A stretch of DNA of 64,000 nucleotides, taken from CG2-30-36-39 sp964433225 (GTDB lineage: Bacteria > Patescibacteriota > Microgenomatia > UBA1400 > PJMF01). A program made the position numbers and the translations under genes. The notes below the pieces were generated by a model. The model was not told where the DNA came from and did no database searches. It was given only the letters and a program-made list of their open reading frames with translations. Below are positions 50,644 to 59,171 of this stretch, piece after piece. The stretch spans positions 53,192 through 117,191 of the forward strand of contig CAYSQA010000002.1 in the NCBI GenBank assembly GCA_964433225.1, read 5' to 3'. Position 1 is the first letter of the stretch; every line of letters starts with the position of its first letter.

Positions 50644-51259
50644 TTTTTTCTTTAGCTAGTGAGGCCAAAGTTAAACAACCCAAAATTAAAGTGATTAATG
50701 CTTTGATATCTGGGTTCCTTAAAACAACATGGAGAAATAAAAGCCAAATTATTATATAAGTGGCAGAATGAATTAATTTCCAGACTTTTCCAAGTTTTTG
50801 AATTGATAGATCGTTAGAAGTAATAAACATTGGCAAAGCTAAAATTAAAGCTCCTAGCCCAAAAATCTCGAACAAACTAAAAGCAAGCAAATCACCTTTT
50901 ATTACCCATATTGGTAAAAATCTTGACCATGAATAGTGGGCAAAGGCCAATAGAAACATCAAAATTCCGATTTCTTTTCTAAAAAGCATAATGATCACTC
51001 TAATAGGCATAAAAACACCGGTTAATTGAAATCTTTTTAATATTCCTGGGATGAGTGTTATCCAAAATAAGATCAAACTCAGTGTGGCAGCTTTTTTACC
51101 CAATTCTGACCAATAAACTCTGTAACCCTTTACCAGATAGGTGACAATAACTAACCCGATTAAAGTCATCATTAATAGATAACTAAATCTAATCACTGTT
51201 TTTTGGTTGGTGACAACAAATTTCTGGAGCCAGACTAATGGGTTAATAATTAACTTCAT
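50636..51259 (-). CDS. MsrQ/ferric-reductase-like heme membrane protein
   Basis: The 207-residue protein has six hydrophobic helices. RKEIGILMFLLAFAHYSW (H108) and ITSNDLSIQKLGKVWKLIHSATY (H164) with FLHVV (H177, 13 residues later) follow the MsrQ/FRD heme-ligand spacing. Such proteins carry electrons across the membrane through b-type heme. MsrP is not present. Here the outside acceptor could be the two b5-like proteins (inference). It lies 16 bp upstream in coordinate from enolase on the same strand, so it can be read after it. Confidence 0.8.
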   Translation of the reverse strand: MKLIINPLVWLQKFVVTNQKTVIRFSYLLMMTLIGLVIVTYLVKGYRVYWSELGKKAATLSLILFWITLIPGILKRFQLTGVFMPIRVIIMLFRKEIGILMFLLAFAHYSWSRFLPIWVIKGDLLAFSLFEIFGLGALILALPMFITSNDLSIQKLGKVWKLIHSATYIIIWLLFLHVVLRNPDIKALITLILGCLTLASLAKEKTS

Positions 51260-51275
51260 GATTTTGTGTTAACTT

Positions 51276-52523
51276 TTATTTTTCTAGTTTTTCAGCAATT
51301 CTAGTCAATTCATTATACTTGGCTGTTCGTTCACTTCTACTGGGAGCTCCAGTTTTGATTTGGCCGGCACTAGTCCCAACAACTAGATGTGAAATAGTGA
51401 CATCTTCTGTCTCCCCACTGCGGTGAGATACCACATTTTTCCAGCCGGCTTGGTCACTAGTTTTCATCGCTTCTAAAGTTTCGGTGAGTGTGCCGATTTG
51501 GTTGAGTTTAACGAGTAGAGCATTACAAGATTTTTTATTAATTGCTTCAGCAATACGCTTTTTATTAGTAACCAATAGGTCATCGCCAACAATTTGAATT
51601 TTATTACCAACTTTTTCAGTCAATGCCGACCAAGTAGCCCAATCATCTTCAGCCAACATATCTTCAAAAGAAGCAACTGGGTATTTTTTGGATAAATCAA
51701 TGACCCAATCAACCATTTCATTTGGAGTAAGGGTTTGTTTATCTTTCTTCAATTCATAGTTACCAGTGGCTGTGTTATAAAACTCGGTAGCAGCAGCATC
51801 AAAACCAATCATCACTTCATCTCCGAGTGAGTAACCAGCTTTTTCGACTGCTTCGACAATTAAATCTAAAGCTTCGGTGTTAGACTTTACTTCTGGAGCA
51901 AAACCACCCTCATTACCAACATTGGTTGAATAACCTTTAGCTTTAATAATTTTTTGTAAATGTTGAAAAATTTCTACTCCAGTTCTGATTTTTTCATTCC
52001 AAGTAGGAGCTGTCATAGGCATGACCATGTATTCCTGAATATCAGTTGCCCAACCGGCATGTTTGCCACCATTCATGATATTCAACATTGGCCTGGGTAA
52101 AATAAAGTTTTTATTTTCATAGAGTTCGCCAATATATTCATAGAGAGGTCGATGCTGAGCATTACTACAGGCCCAAGCAAAAGCCAGTGAGACTCCCAAA
52201 ATAGCATTAGCTCCAAGTTTTTCTTTCTTTTCTGTACCATCCAAATCAATCATGGTTTGATCAAGGGTTTGCTGATCATAATTATTACCAACTAAAGCAT
52301 TTTTCAAAGTTAAGTTAACATTTTCTACAGCTTTTAAAACACTTTGACCCAGATACAAATTACCTCCATCTCTTAGTTCTAGAGCTTCATGTGCCCCAGT
52401 TGACGCCCCACTAGGAACAGTAGCTCTACCCATAAAATTACCTGCGACAGTGACTTCAACTTCAATGGTGGGGTTGCCTCTGGAATCCAAGACTTGTCTA
52501 CCGTGAAGATCAATAATTTTCAT
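51276..52523 (-). CDS. eno: Enolase
   Basis: The 415-residue protein has the family landmarks: VLDSRGNPTIEVEV, PSGASTGAHEALELRD, the catalytic Glu in GNEGGFAPEV, metal Asp in IGFDAAATEFY and ASFEDMLAEDDW, catalytic Lys in ALLVKLNQIGTLTE, and SHRSGETED. It converts 2-phosphoglycerate to phosphoenolpyruvate. GpmI, which makes its substrate, is encoded 4.9 kb away. Its start faces the divergent pseudouridine synthase gene across a 115-bp gap. Confidence 0.97.
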   Translation of the reverse strand: MKIIDLHGRQVLDSRGNPTIEVEVTVAGNFMGRATVPSGASTGAHEALELRDGGNLYLGQSVLKAVENVNLTLKNALVGNNYDQQTLDQTMIDLDGTEKKEKLGANAILGVSLAFAWACSNAQHRPLYEYIGELYENKNFILPRPMLNIMNGGKHAGWATDIQEYMVMPMTAPTWNEKIRTGVEIFQHLQKIIKAKGYSTNVGNEGGFAPEVKSNTEALDLIVEAVEKAGYSLGDEVMIGFDAAATEFYNTATGNYELKKDKQTLTPNEMVDWVIDLSKKYPVASFEDMLAEDDWATWSALTEKVGNKIQIVGDDLLVTNKKRIAEAINKKSCNALLVKLNQIGTLTETLEAMKTSDQAGWKNVVSHRSGETEDVTISHLVVGTSAGQIKTGAPSRSERTAKYNELTRIAEKLEK

Positions 52524-52638
52524 GATTTATTCCTGATTCTAGTCTTCTACTGAAGACAATTCTATTTTTTGTTAGTTGCAAAACAAAGGTATAATACATC
52601 TTTAGTTATCTTGTTAAAAGTACCTCAGATCGGTAGTT

Positions 52639-53373
52639 ATGTTGCAAAGAATTAATAAATATTTGGCTAGTTTAGGAGTTGCTTCCAGAAGAAAAATCGA
52701 TGAATTAATCGAGAAGAAAAAAGTTTTAATTAATAACCACGTTGCTAAGTTGGGTGATAAAGTTGATGATTATCAGGACACAGTGCAAATTGGGAAAAAA
52801 ATTTATCCACCAACGTCAGCTCCCAAACATTTTGAGTATTGGTTAGTTTATAAACCAGTTGGCTATGTTAGTTCAACGCATGATCCAGAGGGAAAACCAG
52901 TAGTAACTTCATTAGTTTCAACTAAACAAAGAGTTTATCCAGTCGGAAGATTAGATCTTGATTCTGAAGGTTTAATTATTCTCACCAATGATGGTAAGTT
53001 TACTAACAGATTGACTCACCCTAGTCATCATTTAGCCAAAATTTATCATGTTTCAGTGGCCGGGAAAATTAGTAGCAATGGCTTAATGCAAATTCGTAAG
53101 GGAATAAAAATGAAGAGAAGTAAGTTTGCTCCAGCTGAAATTAGAATTTTAGATAAAGATGAAGGGATTGCAACTTTGGAAATAACTTTATATCAAGGTT
53201 TAAATAGACAGATTAGAAGAATGATGAAGGCTATTAATTTGGAAGTAAAGAAACTAGTGAGAGTTGCCGTTGGAGGATTGGAGCTGGGTAAGTTAAAACC
53301 AGGAGAAGCAAGACTACTCACTGAACAGGAAATTGACAAAATTTTCCTAGAGTCAAAAGCTCAAATCAGTTAA
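52639..53373 (+). CDS. RNA pseudouridine synthase, RsuA/RluB family
   Basis: The protein has 244 residues, with an N-terminal S4 RNA-binding domain (RINKYLASLGVASRRKIDELIE) then the synthase domain with the catalytic Asp in PVGRLDLDSEGLIILTNDG and QGLNRQIRRM. It isomerises a uridine in rRNA (23S position 2605 for RluB or 16S for RsuA). Which site is not visible. A TATAAT near 52592 gives a leader of about 40 nt. Confidence 0.95.
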   Translation: MLQRINKYLASLGVASRRKIDELIEKKKVLINNHVAKLGDKVDDYQDTVQIGKKIYPPTSAPKHFEYWLVYKPVGYVSSTHDPEGKPVVTSLVSTKQRVYPVGRLDLDSEGLIILTNDGKFTNRLTHPSHHLAKIYHVSVAGKISSNGLMQIRKGIKMKRSKFAPAEIRILDKDEGIATLEITLYQGLNRQIRRMMKAINLEVKKLVRVAVGGLELGKLKPGEARLLTEQEIDKIFLESKAQIS

Positions 53374-53386
53374 GATAAAAAGTATT

Positions 53387-54415
53387 ATGAAGAATAAAAA
53401 AGTTATTTTTTTTGGGTTATTATTGATAGTTGGCTGGTTAGTTGGAAGTTATGGTTATAACTTGTTTCATCGTTATCAGCGTTTTAATTCATTTAGAACA
53501 AATTGGCTAGAGAAGAGTATCGAGACTGATGAATTAATTTTGGGTAAGGTAGGTAAAGATGATATTCCAGAAATTTATGAGCCTAAATTTATTTCTGTTA
53601 AAGAAGCTCAGAAACAACTTAAAGATTCCACTAAAGGAGTGTTAGTAGATATTACGGGCAAGAAGAGATTTTATCCTGCAAATATTTTAGTTTGGCATGA
53701 GGTAGTTAATGATTTTATGGAGGGAGTTCCCTATGCTGTAACTTATAGCCCTTTTTGTGAGTCGATTGCTGTTTATCGAGCTAGTGCCGAAGATCAGGGC
53801 CTCAAATTCAGAGCTAGTGGCTTGCTTTACAAGGCTAATTTAGTGTTTTATGACACTAAAACAGAAAGTTTGTGGTCACAAGGATTGGGCAGAGCTATTG
53901 CTGGAAATTTTAATAAAGTGAGTTTGGATTTGGTCAAAACCACGCAAGTATTGACCTTTAAAGATGTGAGAATCAATCACTATGATGCCGAGGTTTTGAG
54001 TCAAGATACTGGTTATTTTAATAATTATAGTTTTAACCCTTATAGTGGTTATTTGGCCACGGAGGAAATTCCTGATTATGTTTCTTATCAAAATAAACGT
54101 TTTCCCAAGAAAGAAATGATGTATGTAGTTCCAGTGGGAGAAAAGTCACTGGCTTTTTCTTTGAATGATTTACCTCAAGAAGAGGTTCGGGTAAGAAACT
54201 TTGAAGGAACCGAAGTTAGAGCTGGAAGGGTGGGTTCAGAAGTGATTGTCACACAAGATGGTCAGCGGGTTGGTGGTTACCCTCAGTTATGGTTTTGTTG
54301 GGCAGCTTTACATGAAGAGGATGGTGTAGTCTGGGATATTAAGCTTGAAGATTTAAACAAGGCTCAAGAAAAAAAACCAGAAGCCACTGTTTCAGCCACA
54401 GAAAAGAAAGACTAG
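53387..54415 (+). CDS. DUF3179 membrane-anchored protein
   Basis: The protein has 342 residues, with a membrane anchor at ~5-25 and a DUF3179 domain (~55-320). Visible landmarks are GVLVDITGKKRFYPANILVWHEVVND, VTYSPFCESIAVY, LYKANLVFYDTKTESLWSQGLGRAIAGN and PQLWFCWAAL. DUF3179 proteins are widespread in bacteria and of unknown function. The conserved Cys (TYSPFCES and WFCWAA) suggest metal or redox chemistry. It ends with TAG directly followed by the ATG of the riboflavin kinase gene, so the two are tightly coupled. Confidence 0.85.
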   Translation: MKNKKVIFFGLLLIVGWLVGSYGYNLFHRYQRFNSFRTNWLEKSIETDELILGKVGKDDIPEIYEPKFISVKEAQKQLKDSTKGVLVDITGKKRFYPANILVWHEVVNDFMEGVPYAVTYSPFCESIAVYRASAEDQGLKFRASGLLYKANLVFYDTKTESLWSQGLGRAIAGNFNKVSLDLVKTTQVLTFKDVRINHYDAEVLSQDTGYFNNYSFNPYSGYLATEEIPDYVSYQNKRFPKKEMMYVVPVGEKSLAFSLNDLPQEEVRVRNFEGTEVRAGRVGSEVIVTQDGQRVGGYPQLWFCWAALHEEDGVVWDIKLEDLNKAQEKKPEATVSATEKKD

Positions 54416-54784
54416 ATGTTTTATAAATCACAGGTTTTCCATGGGGCAAAAGAAGGAACAAAGAAGGCTTATCCAACCATTAACTTGGATCCACAAGTTT
54501 TGCCAACTAATTTGAAAAAAGGGGTTTATGCTAGTTGGGTAAAAATCGATAACAAGGTTTTTCCTGGAGCTGCCTACTTTGGTCCGAGGCTGGTTAAGAA
54601 TGAGCATTATGATGTGTTGGAGATCTTTGTTCTAGATTTTTCAGCTCAGATTTATGGACGAGAAGTTGAGTTTTCTTTAGAGCAATATATAAGAGGTGTA
54701 ATGGATTTTACAGATTTTTCTTTATTAAAAGAACAGATTAGTAAGGATATAAGAGATATAAAACAAAGCCTAAATGTTGAATAA
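54416..54784 (+). CDS. Stand-alone riboflavin kinase
   Basis: The 122-residue protein corresponds to the C-terminal kinase domain of RibF only: GAKEGTKKAYPTINLD in place of GRxLGxPTAN, KKGVYASWVKID, and the C-terminal FLRPEQKF counterpart. It phosphorylates riboflavin to FMN. The FAD-synthetase half is missing, so FAD must come from another enzyme or uptake. The start codon directly follows a stop and overlaps the next gene by 11 bp. Confidence 0.85.
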   Translation: MFYKSQVFHGAKEGTKKAYPTINLDPQVLPTNLKKGVYASWVKIDNKVFPGAAYFGPRLVKNEHYDVLEIFVLDFSAQIYGREVEFSLEQYIRGVMDFTDFSLLKEQISKDIRDIKQSLNVE

Positions 54785-55664
54785 ATTTAATTTTGGACCA
54801 CTATATATAGTTTTAGCTGCAGGCTTATGGGCTTTTGATGGGGTGATTAGAAGAAATTTATTTGTTTTGTCACCTTTACAAATAGTTTTTTTTGAGCATT
54901 TAGTAGGAGTGGTTTTTTTATTACCGATTATTTGGAAATTAAAATTTAAATATTTCAAACAAGTCTGGAAAGAGGTTTTGTTAGTGGCTCTTTTTAGTGG
55001 TTTGTTAGGAACAATTTTATTTACAGCTGCTTTGCAGCAAGTATTTTTTATTTCTTTTAGTGTGGTTTTTTTATTACAAAAACTCCAACCTATCTTTGCA
55101 ATTGGTTCAGCAAAAATAATTTTGCAGGAAAAATTTTCATCTTATTATTGGTTATGGGCGGCAGTGGCTTTGATTGCTGCTTTTTATATTACTTTTCCCA
55201 CTGGAAGTGTTTCTCTTAGTCAGGATGGTAATAATATTTTGGCGGCGTTGTACGCGCTTGGAGCAGCTTTTTTTTGGGGGACTGGCACAACTTTTTCCAA
55301 AAAGATTTTAAACAAAGTAGACTCAAAGCAGGCTACCGGTTTGAGGTTTTTGGCAACTACTTTTTTTGCTGGGTTGGCTTTAATTATTTTTCAAAGAAAT
55401 AACTTTTTCTTACCTGATTTTAGTCAGTGGATAAGTCTAACTTTTATTGCTTTGTCTACTGGAATGGTGGCTCTCTATATTTATTATAAAGGTTTAAAGA
55501 CAACCCCAGTTAGACTGTCTACATTATTAGAGTTGGTTTTTCCTGTTTTGGCGATTATGATCGACGCCGTTGTTTACCAAAGTTATTTAGTACCAGTACA
55601 GTATATTTCTGCTTTGGTATTGCTATTTGCTTTATCAAGATTAGTCAAGTTGGAGCAACGGTAA
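54774..55664 (+). CDS. EamA/DMT-family transporter
   Basis: The 296-residue protein has ten hydrophobic helices in two repeats with the EamA pattern (PLYIVLAAGLWAFDGVIRR; ALYALGAAFFWGTGTTFSKK). Family members move metabolites, amino acids or drugs. Its start overlaps the riboflavin kinase gene by 11 bp, so a flavin or precursor is a possible substrate, but this is only inference. It overlaps the convergent HAD gene by 24 bp at the 3' end. Confidence 0.9.
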   Translation: MLNKFNFGPLYIVLAAGLWAFDGVIRRNLFVLSPLQIVFFEHLVGVVFLLPIIWKLKFKYFKQVWKEVLLVALFSGLLGTILFTAALQQVFFISFSVVFLLQKLQPIFAIGSAKIILQEKFSSYYWLWAAVALIAAFYITFPTGSVSLSQDGNNILAALYALGAAFFWGTGTTFSKKILNKVDSKQATGLRFLATTFFAGLALIIFQRNNFFLPDFSQWISLTFIALSTGMVALYIYYKGLKTTPVRLSTLLELVFPVLAIMIDAVVYQSYLVPVQYISALVLLFALSRLVKLEQR

Positions 55665-56273
55665 TAATTGTTCTGTACTGTTAATGATGTCTTTGCAGAC
55701 AATTGGCTCATGTTTTTTATTTTCTCTTATTATTTGAATTGGTTTGAGGTTGTTGAATTTTTTAAGTTCCTCGAGGATATCTGGCTTATCATCAATAATG
55801 ATGGTATTTTTGGGTAGGCTTTTTAAGATAGTCGGATCGATTTTTCTTCTTAAAATATAAAGATGACTTTGAGAAAAAAAACTAATTATATTTTTAGCCT
55901 TAAGTTTGTGAAGTTGGAAGCTTTTATGTCCTTCAGAAAAAACCCCTAAAGAATAGTGTTGTTTTTTTAATTTAGTCAAAACCTCAGGGATTTCTGTGTA
56001 TAGGCATAACTCAACATTTTTTTTATTAAGGAAAACTTTTTTTATTTCTAAAAAATCATGCTGATATTTTTCAGCAATTATTTTGAGAAATTCATCAATA
56101 GAAAAATCACTACCTCTTTCAAGTTGGTAATAATATTCACTTCTAATTTTTTTGATTTCTAGGTCAGCAATGTCTAGGTATTTAGCCAAAGTTTCATCCT
56201 GGATTTTTCTAAAGAGGATGGTGTTAAAGATAGTGTCATCAATATCAAATAAAATTAACTGTTTCATAGTCAT
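55641..56273 (-). CDS. HAD-superfamily hydrolase
   Basis: The protein has 210 residues, with the HAD motifs DIDDTIF (nucleophile Asp and acid Asp), FSEGHK (motif II Ser), the Lys in LRRKIDP and IIIDDKPD (metal Asp pair). A C1 cap of helices (~15-85) would select substrates. It is a phosphatase of unknown small molecule. It shares a short overlap with the DMT transporter and lies 17 bp from the YibE/F gene on the same strand. Confidence 0.9.
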   Translation of the reverse strand: MTMKQLILFDIDDTIFNTILFRKIQDETLAKYLDIADLEIKKIRSEYYYQLERGSDFSIDEFLKIIAEKYQHDFLEIKKVFLNKKNVELCLYTEIPEVLTKLKKQHYSLGVFSEGHKSFQLHKLKAKNIISFFSQSHLYILRRKIDPTILKSLPKNTIIIDDKPDILEELKKFNNLKPIQIIRENKKHEPIVCKDIINSTEQLLPLLQLD

Positions 56274-56290
56274 TGTTAGTATAGCAGGGT

Positions 56291-57334
56291 TTAAAGATGA
56301 AACTTCTCTTTTTTCTTTCTAGGAATTGGTTCTTTAGGGATATCTTTTTTATTAGTGAAAACAGAAGCCGCGATTAAGGTTGTGATTGGGGCGGCTAAGA
56401 CAATGCCAATTGATCCTGAAAGAGTTCTGACGATTTCTTCGGCAACAATTTCCAAGTTTAAAACTTGGCTGATGCTAGTATCTGAAGTTAGAAAAAGTAA
56501 TAGTAGTGGTAGAGAAGCTCCAGCGTAAACTAGGACTAAAGTATTAACCATTGAAGAGATATGGTCTTGGCCAACTCTCATGGCTCTAATAAACAACTCT
56601 CTGAAGGACATTTTTGGGTCTGCTTCTTTAAGTTGTTGAACAAATGAAGCTTGGGAGATAGCGACGTCATCTAGTGTTCCCAGTAAACTGATGATAATGC
56701 CAGCTAAAAGAAGGCCTCTAATATCTAGCTGATTTTTAGTCATAACACTTAAAAAACCTGCTTCTTCGCTAGCAAAACCAGTTAAATAAGTATTATCCAT
56801 AAAGATAGTAGCCAGGAGGCCAGCAGAAAACAAGGCAATTAAAGTGCCGGCGATGGCGATGTGAGTTTTTACTTTCCAACCATGGGAAAGATAAAAAGTA
56901 GTAGGGACAATAATTAATGATCCGATTAAGGTAATTAGGAGGGGGTTAAATCCTTGGATAATTAATGGTAAAACTAGACCAAAAATTACCACAAATGAAG
57001 AGGCTAAAGAAATTAGAGATCTGACTCCCCACCATTTGCCAATTAAAATTACTAGAGTAATAAAAATCAACGATAATTGAGCCAAAGCCGGAATCCTGAA
57101 AAAATCAGTAATGATCCAGCTTGTTAATCCTTCTGGTTGTTGAACAACTACTTGTTGGTTTAACTGATAAGGTTCCCAGCGAGTATATGGTTCTTGGGTA
57201 TGGAGAATTTCGACAGTTTCACCAGTATCTTTGATGGTTAACTCCAATTTTTGAAATTCTTTTGTTTGATCGTCATCGGAAATTTTACCGGTTTCGATGA
57301 TTCTAGTAATGGTGGCTTCTTTAGTACTTTGCAT
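56291..57334 (-). CDS. YibE/F-family membrane protein
   Basis: The protein has 347 residues, with an N-terminal OB-like extracytoplasmic part (~5-80; TRIIETGKISDDDQTKEF, TQEPYTRWEPY) followed by about seven hydrophobic helices. GLLLAGIIISLLGTLDDVAISQASFV and MRVGQDHISSMVNTLVLVYAGASLPLLLL are the YibE/F signature. The function is unknown; transport is assumed. It is divergent from gpmI across 66 bp. Confidence 0.9.
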   Translation of the reverse strand: MQSTKEATITRIIETGKISDDDQTKEFQKLELTIKDTGETVEILHTQEPYTRWEPYQLNQQVVVQQPEGLTSWIITDFFRIPALAQLSLIFITLVILIGKWWGVRSLISLASSFVVIFGLVLPLIIQGFNPLLITLIGSLIIVPTTFYLSHGWKVKTHIAIAGTLIALFSAGLLATIFMDNTYLTGFASEEAGFLSVMTKNQLDIRGLLLAGIIISLLGTLDDVAISQASFVQQLKEADPKMSFRELFIRAMRVGQDHISSMVNTLVLVYAGASLPLLLLFLTSDTSISQVLNLEIVAEEIVRTLSGSIGIVLAAPITTLIAASVFTNKKDIPKEPIPRKKKEKFHL

Positions 57335-57400
57335 AAACCCTTAGTCAGGTATTATTATTAGCATAGCTTTAACTTTTAACAATCATAACAAGGAATAGTC

Positions 57401-59125
57401 ATGAATGACAATTTAACTGGCCCACAATTAGTCAAAAACCAACGTATTTTAGAGCCAAAAATAGATAAAGAGATTCCCTTTGTTGCTAATCAGACCAAGT
57501 ATGAACTCAAAAATGGTCCGGTGGTGTTGCTAATTCTTGATGGTTGGGGTATTGGTCCCAAGACGGCTGGAAATGCCATTGAGTTAGCCAAAACACCAGT
57601 AATGGATGCTCTTTGGCTCAAATATCCACATACTCAATTGGGAGCAAGTGGAGAATATGTCGGTTTGCCAAAAGGAGTGGATGGCAATTCTGAGACAGGT
57701 CACATGAATATTGGGGCTGGTAGAATTGTGCGCCAAAACTTGCCAAGAGTTAGTCAGGCTATTGAGGATGGCTCCTTTTTTGTTAACGAGACGTTGCAAA
57801 AAGCCTTTAACCAAGTCAAACAAACCGGTGGCAAGCTTCATTTTATGGGTTTAGTTGGACCAGGTCTTGTCCATTCTAGTGTTAAGCATCTAGAATCATT
57901 GCTTAAAATGGCCAAGGAGCATCAGCTTACTAATGTTGAAGTTCATGCTTTTACTGATGGCAGAGATTCTCAAGTGACAATTGGTTTGCCCACTTTACAA
58001 AATTTAGAGGTGTTGATGGCTGACCTTGGAGTCGGCAGAATAGCTTCGATTATGGGGAGATTCTATGCGATGGATCGTGACCGCAATTGGGATCGTACTC
58101 AGAAAGCCTATGAGGCTTTAACTGAAGGCAAGGGGCTTTTAACTGATGATTGGCAAAGAGCTTTGCAAAGTTCATACGATCGTCAGGTGACAGATGAGTT
58201 TGTGGAGCCAATTATTGTTAAAAGAGAAGATGGGAGTTTACCAACTATTGATGATGGTGATGCAGTCGTGTTTTTTAATTTTAGGGTAGATCGACCCAGA
58301 CAACTAAGTTGGGCTTTTGTTTTGGCTGATTTTGAATATCGTGATTTGAGCGGTGGGAGTTGTGGTAGTTCCTTGACAGAAGATCAACTAAAAGGAGCTA
58401 CTGTCAAAACATTTATTAGAAACAAGCGATATCAAGATTTATTTTTTGTTACCATGACAGATTATGATAGTGATATGGTAGTGCCGGTTGTTTTTCCCAG
58501 GGAGGATATTCAGGTTAATCTCGGTAGATTTTTATCTGAACAAGGTGTCAGGCAGCTAAGGTTAACCGAGACAGAAAAAGAGAAAATGGTGACTTATTAT
58601 ATTGATGGCAAAGTAGAAACATATTTGCCTGGAGAACATGTCCTGATTTTTCCTTCCAAAAAAGTCAGTTCTTATCAGGAGGCGCCAGAAATGACAGCCA
58701 AAGAAATTGCTGATGCTTTAGTCGAAGAAATCGGGCTCCAAAGTTTTGATGCGGCCGTAGTTAACATTTGTAATGGTGACATGGTTGGTCATACTGGTAA
58801 TTTGGAAGCTGGTATCAAAGCCTGCGAAGTAGTTGATCTTCAGGTTGGTAAAATTGTAGAAGCAATTAACAAAACTAATGGCATGCTGATTATTACTGCT
58901 GATCATGGCAATATCGAAGAAATGATTGACAATGAGACAGGAGAAATAGATACCGCTCACTCTACTTACCCTGTTCCCTGCATTTTTGTAGCCAAAAAAC
59001 TTGAACATAATCCTACACAATTAGATCAGGGAATCTTGGCTGATTTGGCCCCGACAATGATTGATTTATTAGGTTTAAAAAAACCAGAGGAAATGACTGG
59101 AAGAGTATTGATTAGGATCGAATAA
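57401..59125 (+). CDS. gpmI: Phosphoglycerate mutase, cofactor-independent
   Basis: The 574-residue protein starts with a ~38-residue extension, then VVLLILDGWGIGPKTAGNAI and the catalytic Ser in DGNSETGHMNIGAG (S97). Later come ADHGNIEEM, CNGDMVGHTG and IDTAHSTYPVP with the Mn2+-binding Asp and His. It interconverts 3- and 2-phosphoglycerate and feeds enolase. AAGGAA precedes the ATG. It is the true PGM of this window, in contrast to the pseudo-domain in the 22530-24410 gene, which comes from the unrelated dPGM fold. Confidence 0.96.
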   Translation: MNDNLTGPQLVKNQRILEPKIDKEIPFVANQTKYELKNGPVVLLILDGWGIGPKTAGNAIELAKTPVMDALWLKYPHTQLGASGEYVGLPKGVDGNSETGHMNIGAGRIVRQNLPRVSQAIEDGSFFVNETLQKAFNQVKQTGGKLHFMGLVGPGLVHSSVKHLESLLKMAKEHQLTNVEVHAFTDGRDSQVTIGLPTLQNLEVLMADLGVGRIASIMGRFYAMDRDRNWDRTQKAYEALTEGKGLLTDDWQRALQSSYDRQVTDEFVEPIIVKREDGSLPTIDDGDAVVFFNFRVDRPRQLSWAFVLADFEYRDLSGGSCGSSLTEDQLKGATVKTFIRNKRYQDLFFVTMTDYDSDMVVPVVFPREDIQVNLGRFLSEQGVRQLRLTETEKEKMVTYYIDGKVETYLPGEHVLIFPSKKVSSYQEAPEMTAKEIADALVEEIGLQSFDAAVVNICNGDMVGHTGNLEAGIKACEVVDLQVGKIVEAINKTNGMLIITADHGNIEEMIDNETGEIDTAHSTYPVPCIFVAKKLEHNPTQLDQGILADLAPTMIDLLGLKKPEEMTGRVLIRIE

Positions 59126-59171
59126 AATTTCGCTCTTTTTTCGTGTTTAGAAAAGGTGTAAGCTCTAGGTT

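Noticed and set aside
57401..59125. GpmI as a homologue of the domain in the 22530-24410 gene
   Set aside because: GpmI is an alkaline-phosphatase-type fold with DGNSETGHMN; the other shows the unrelated dPGM-type motifs.
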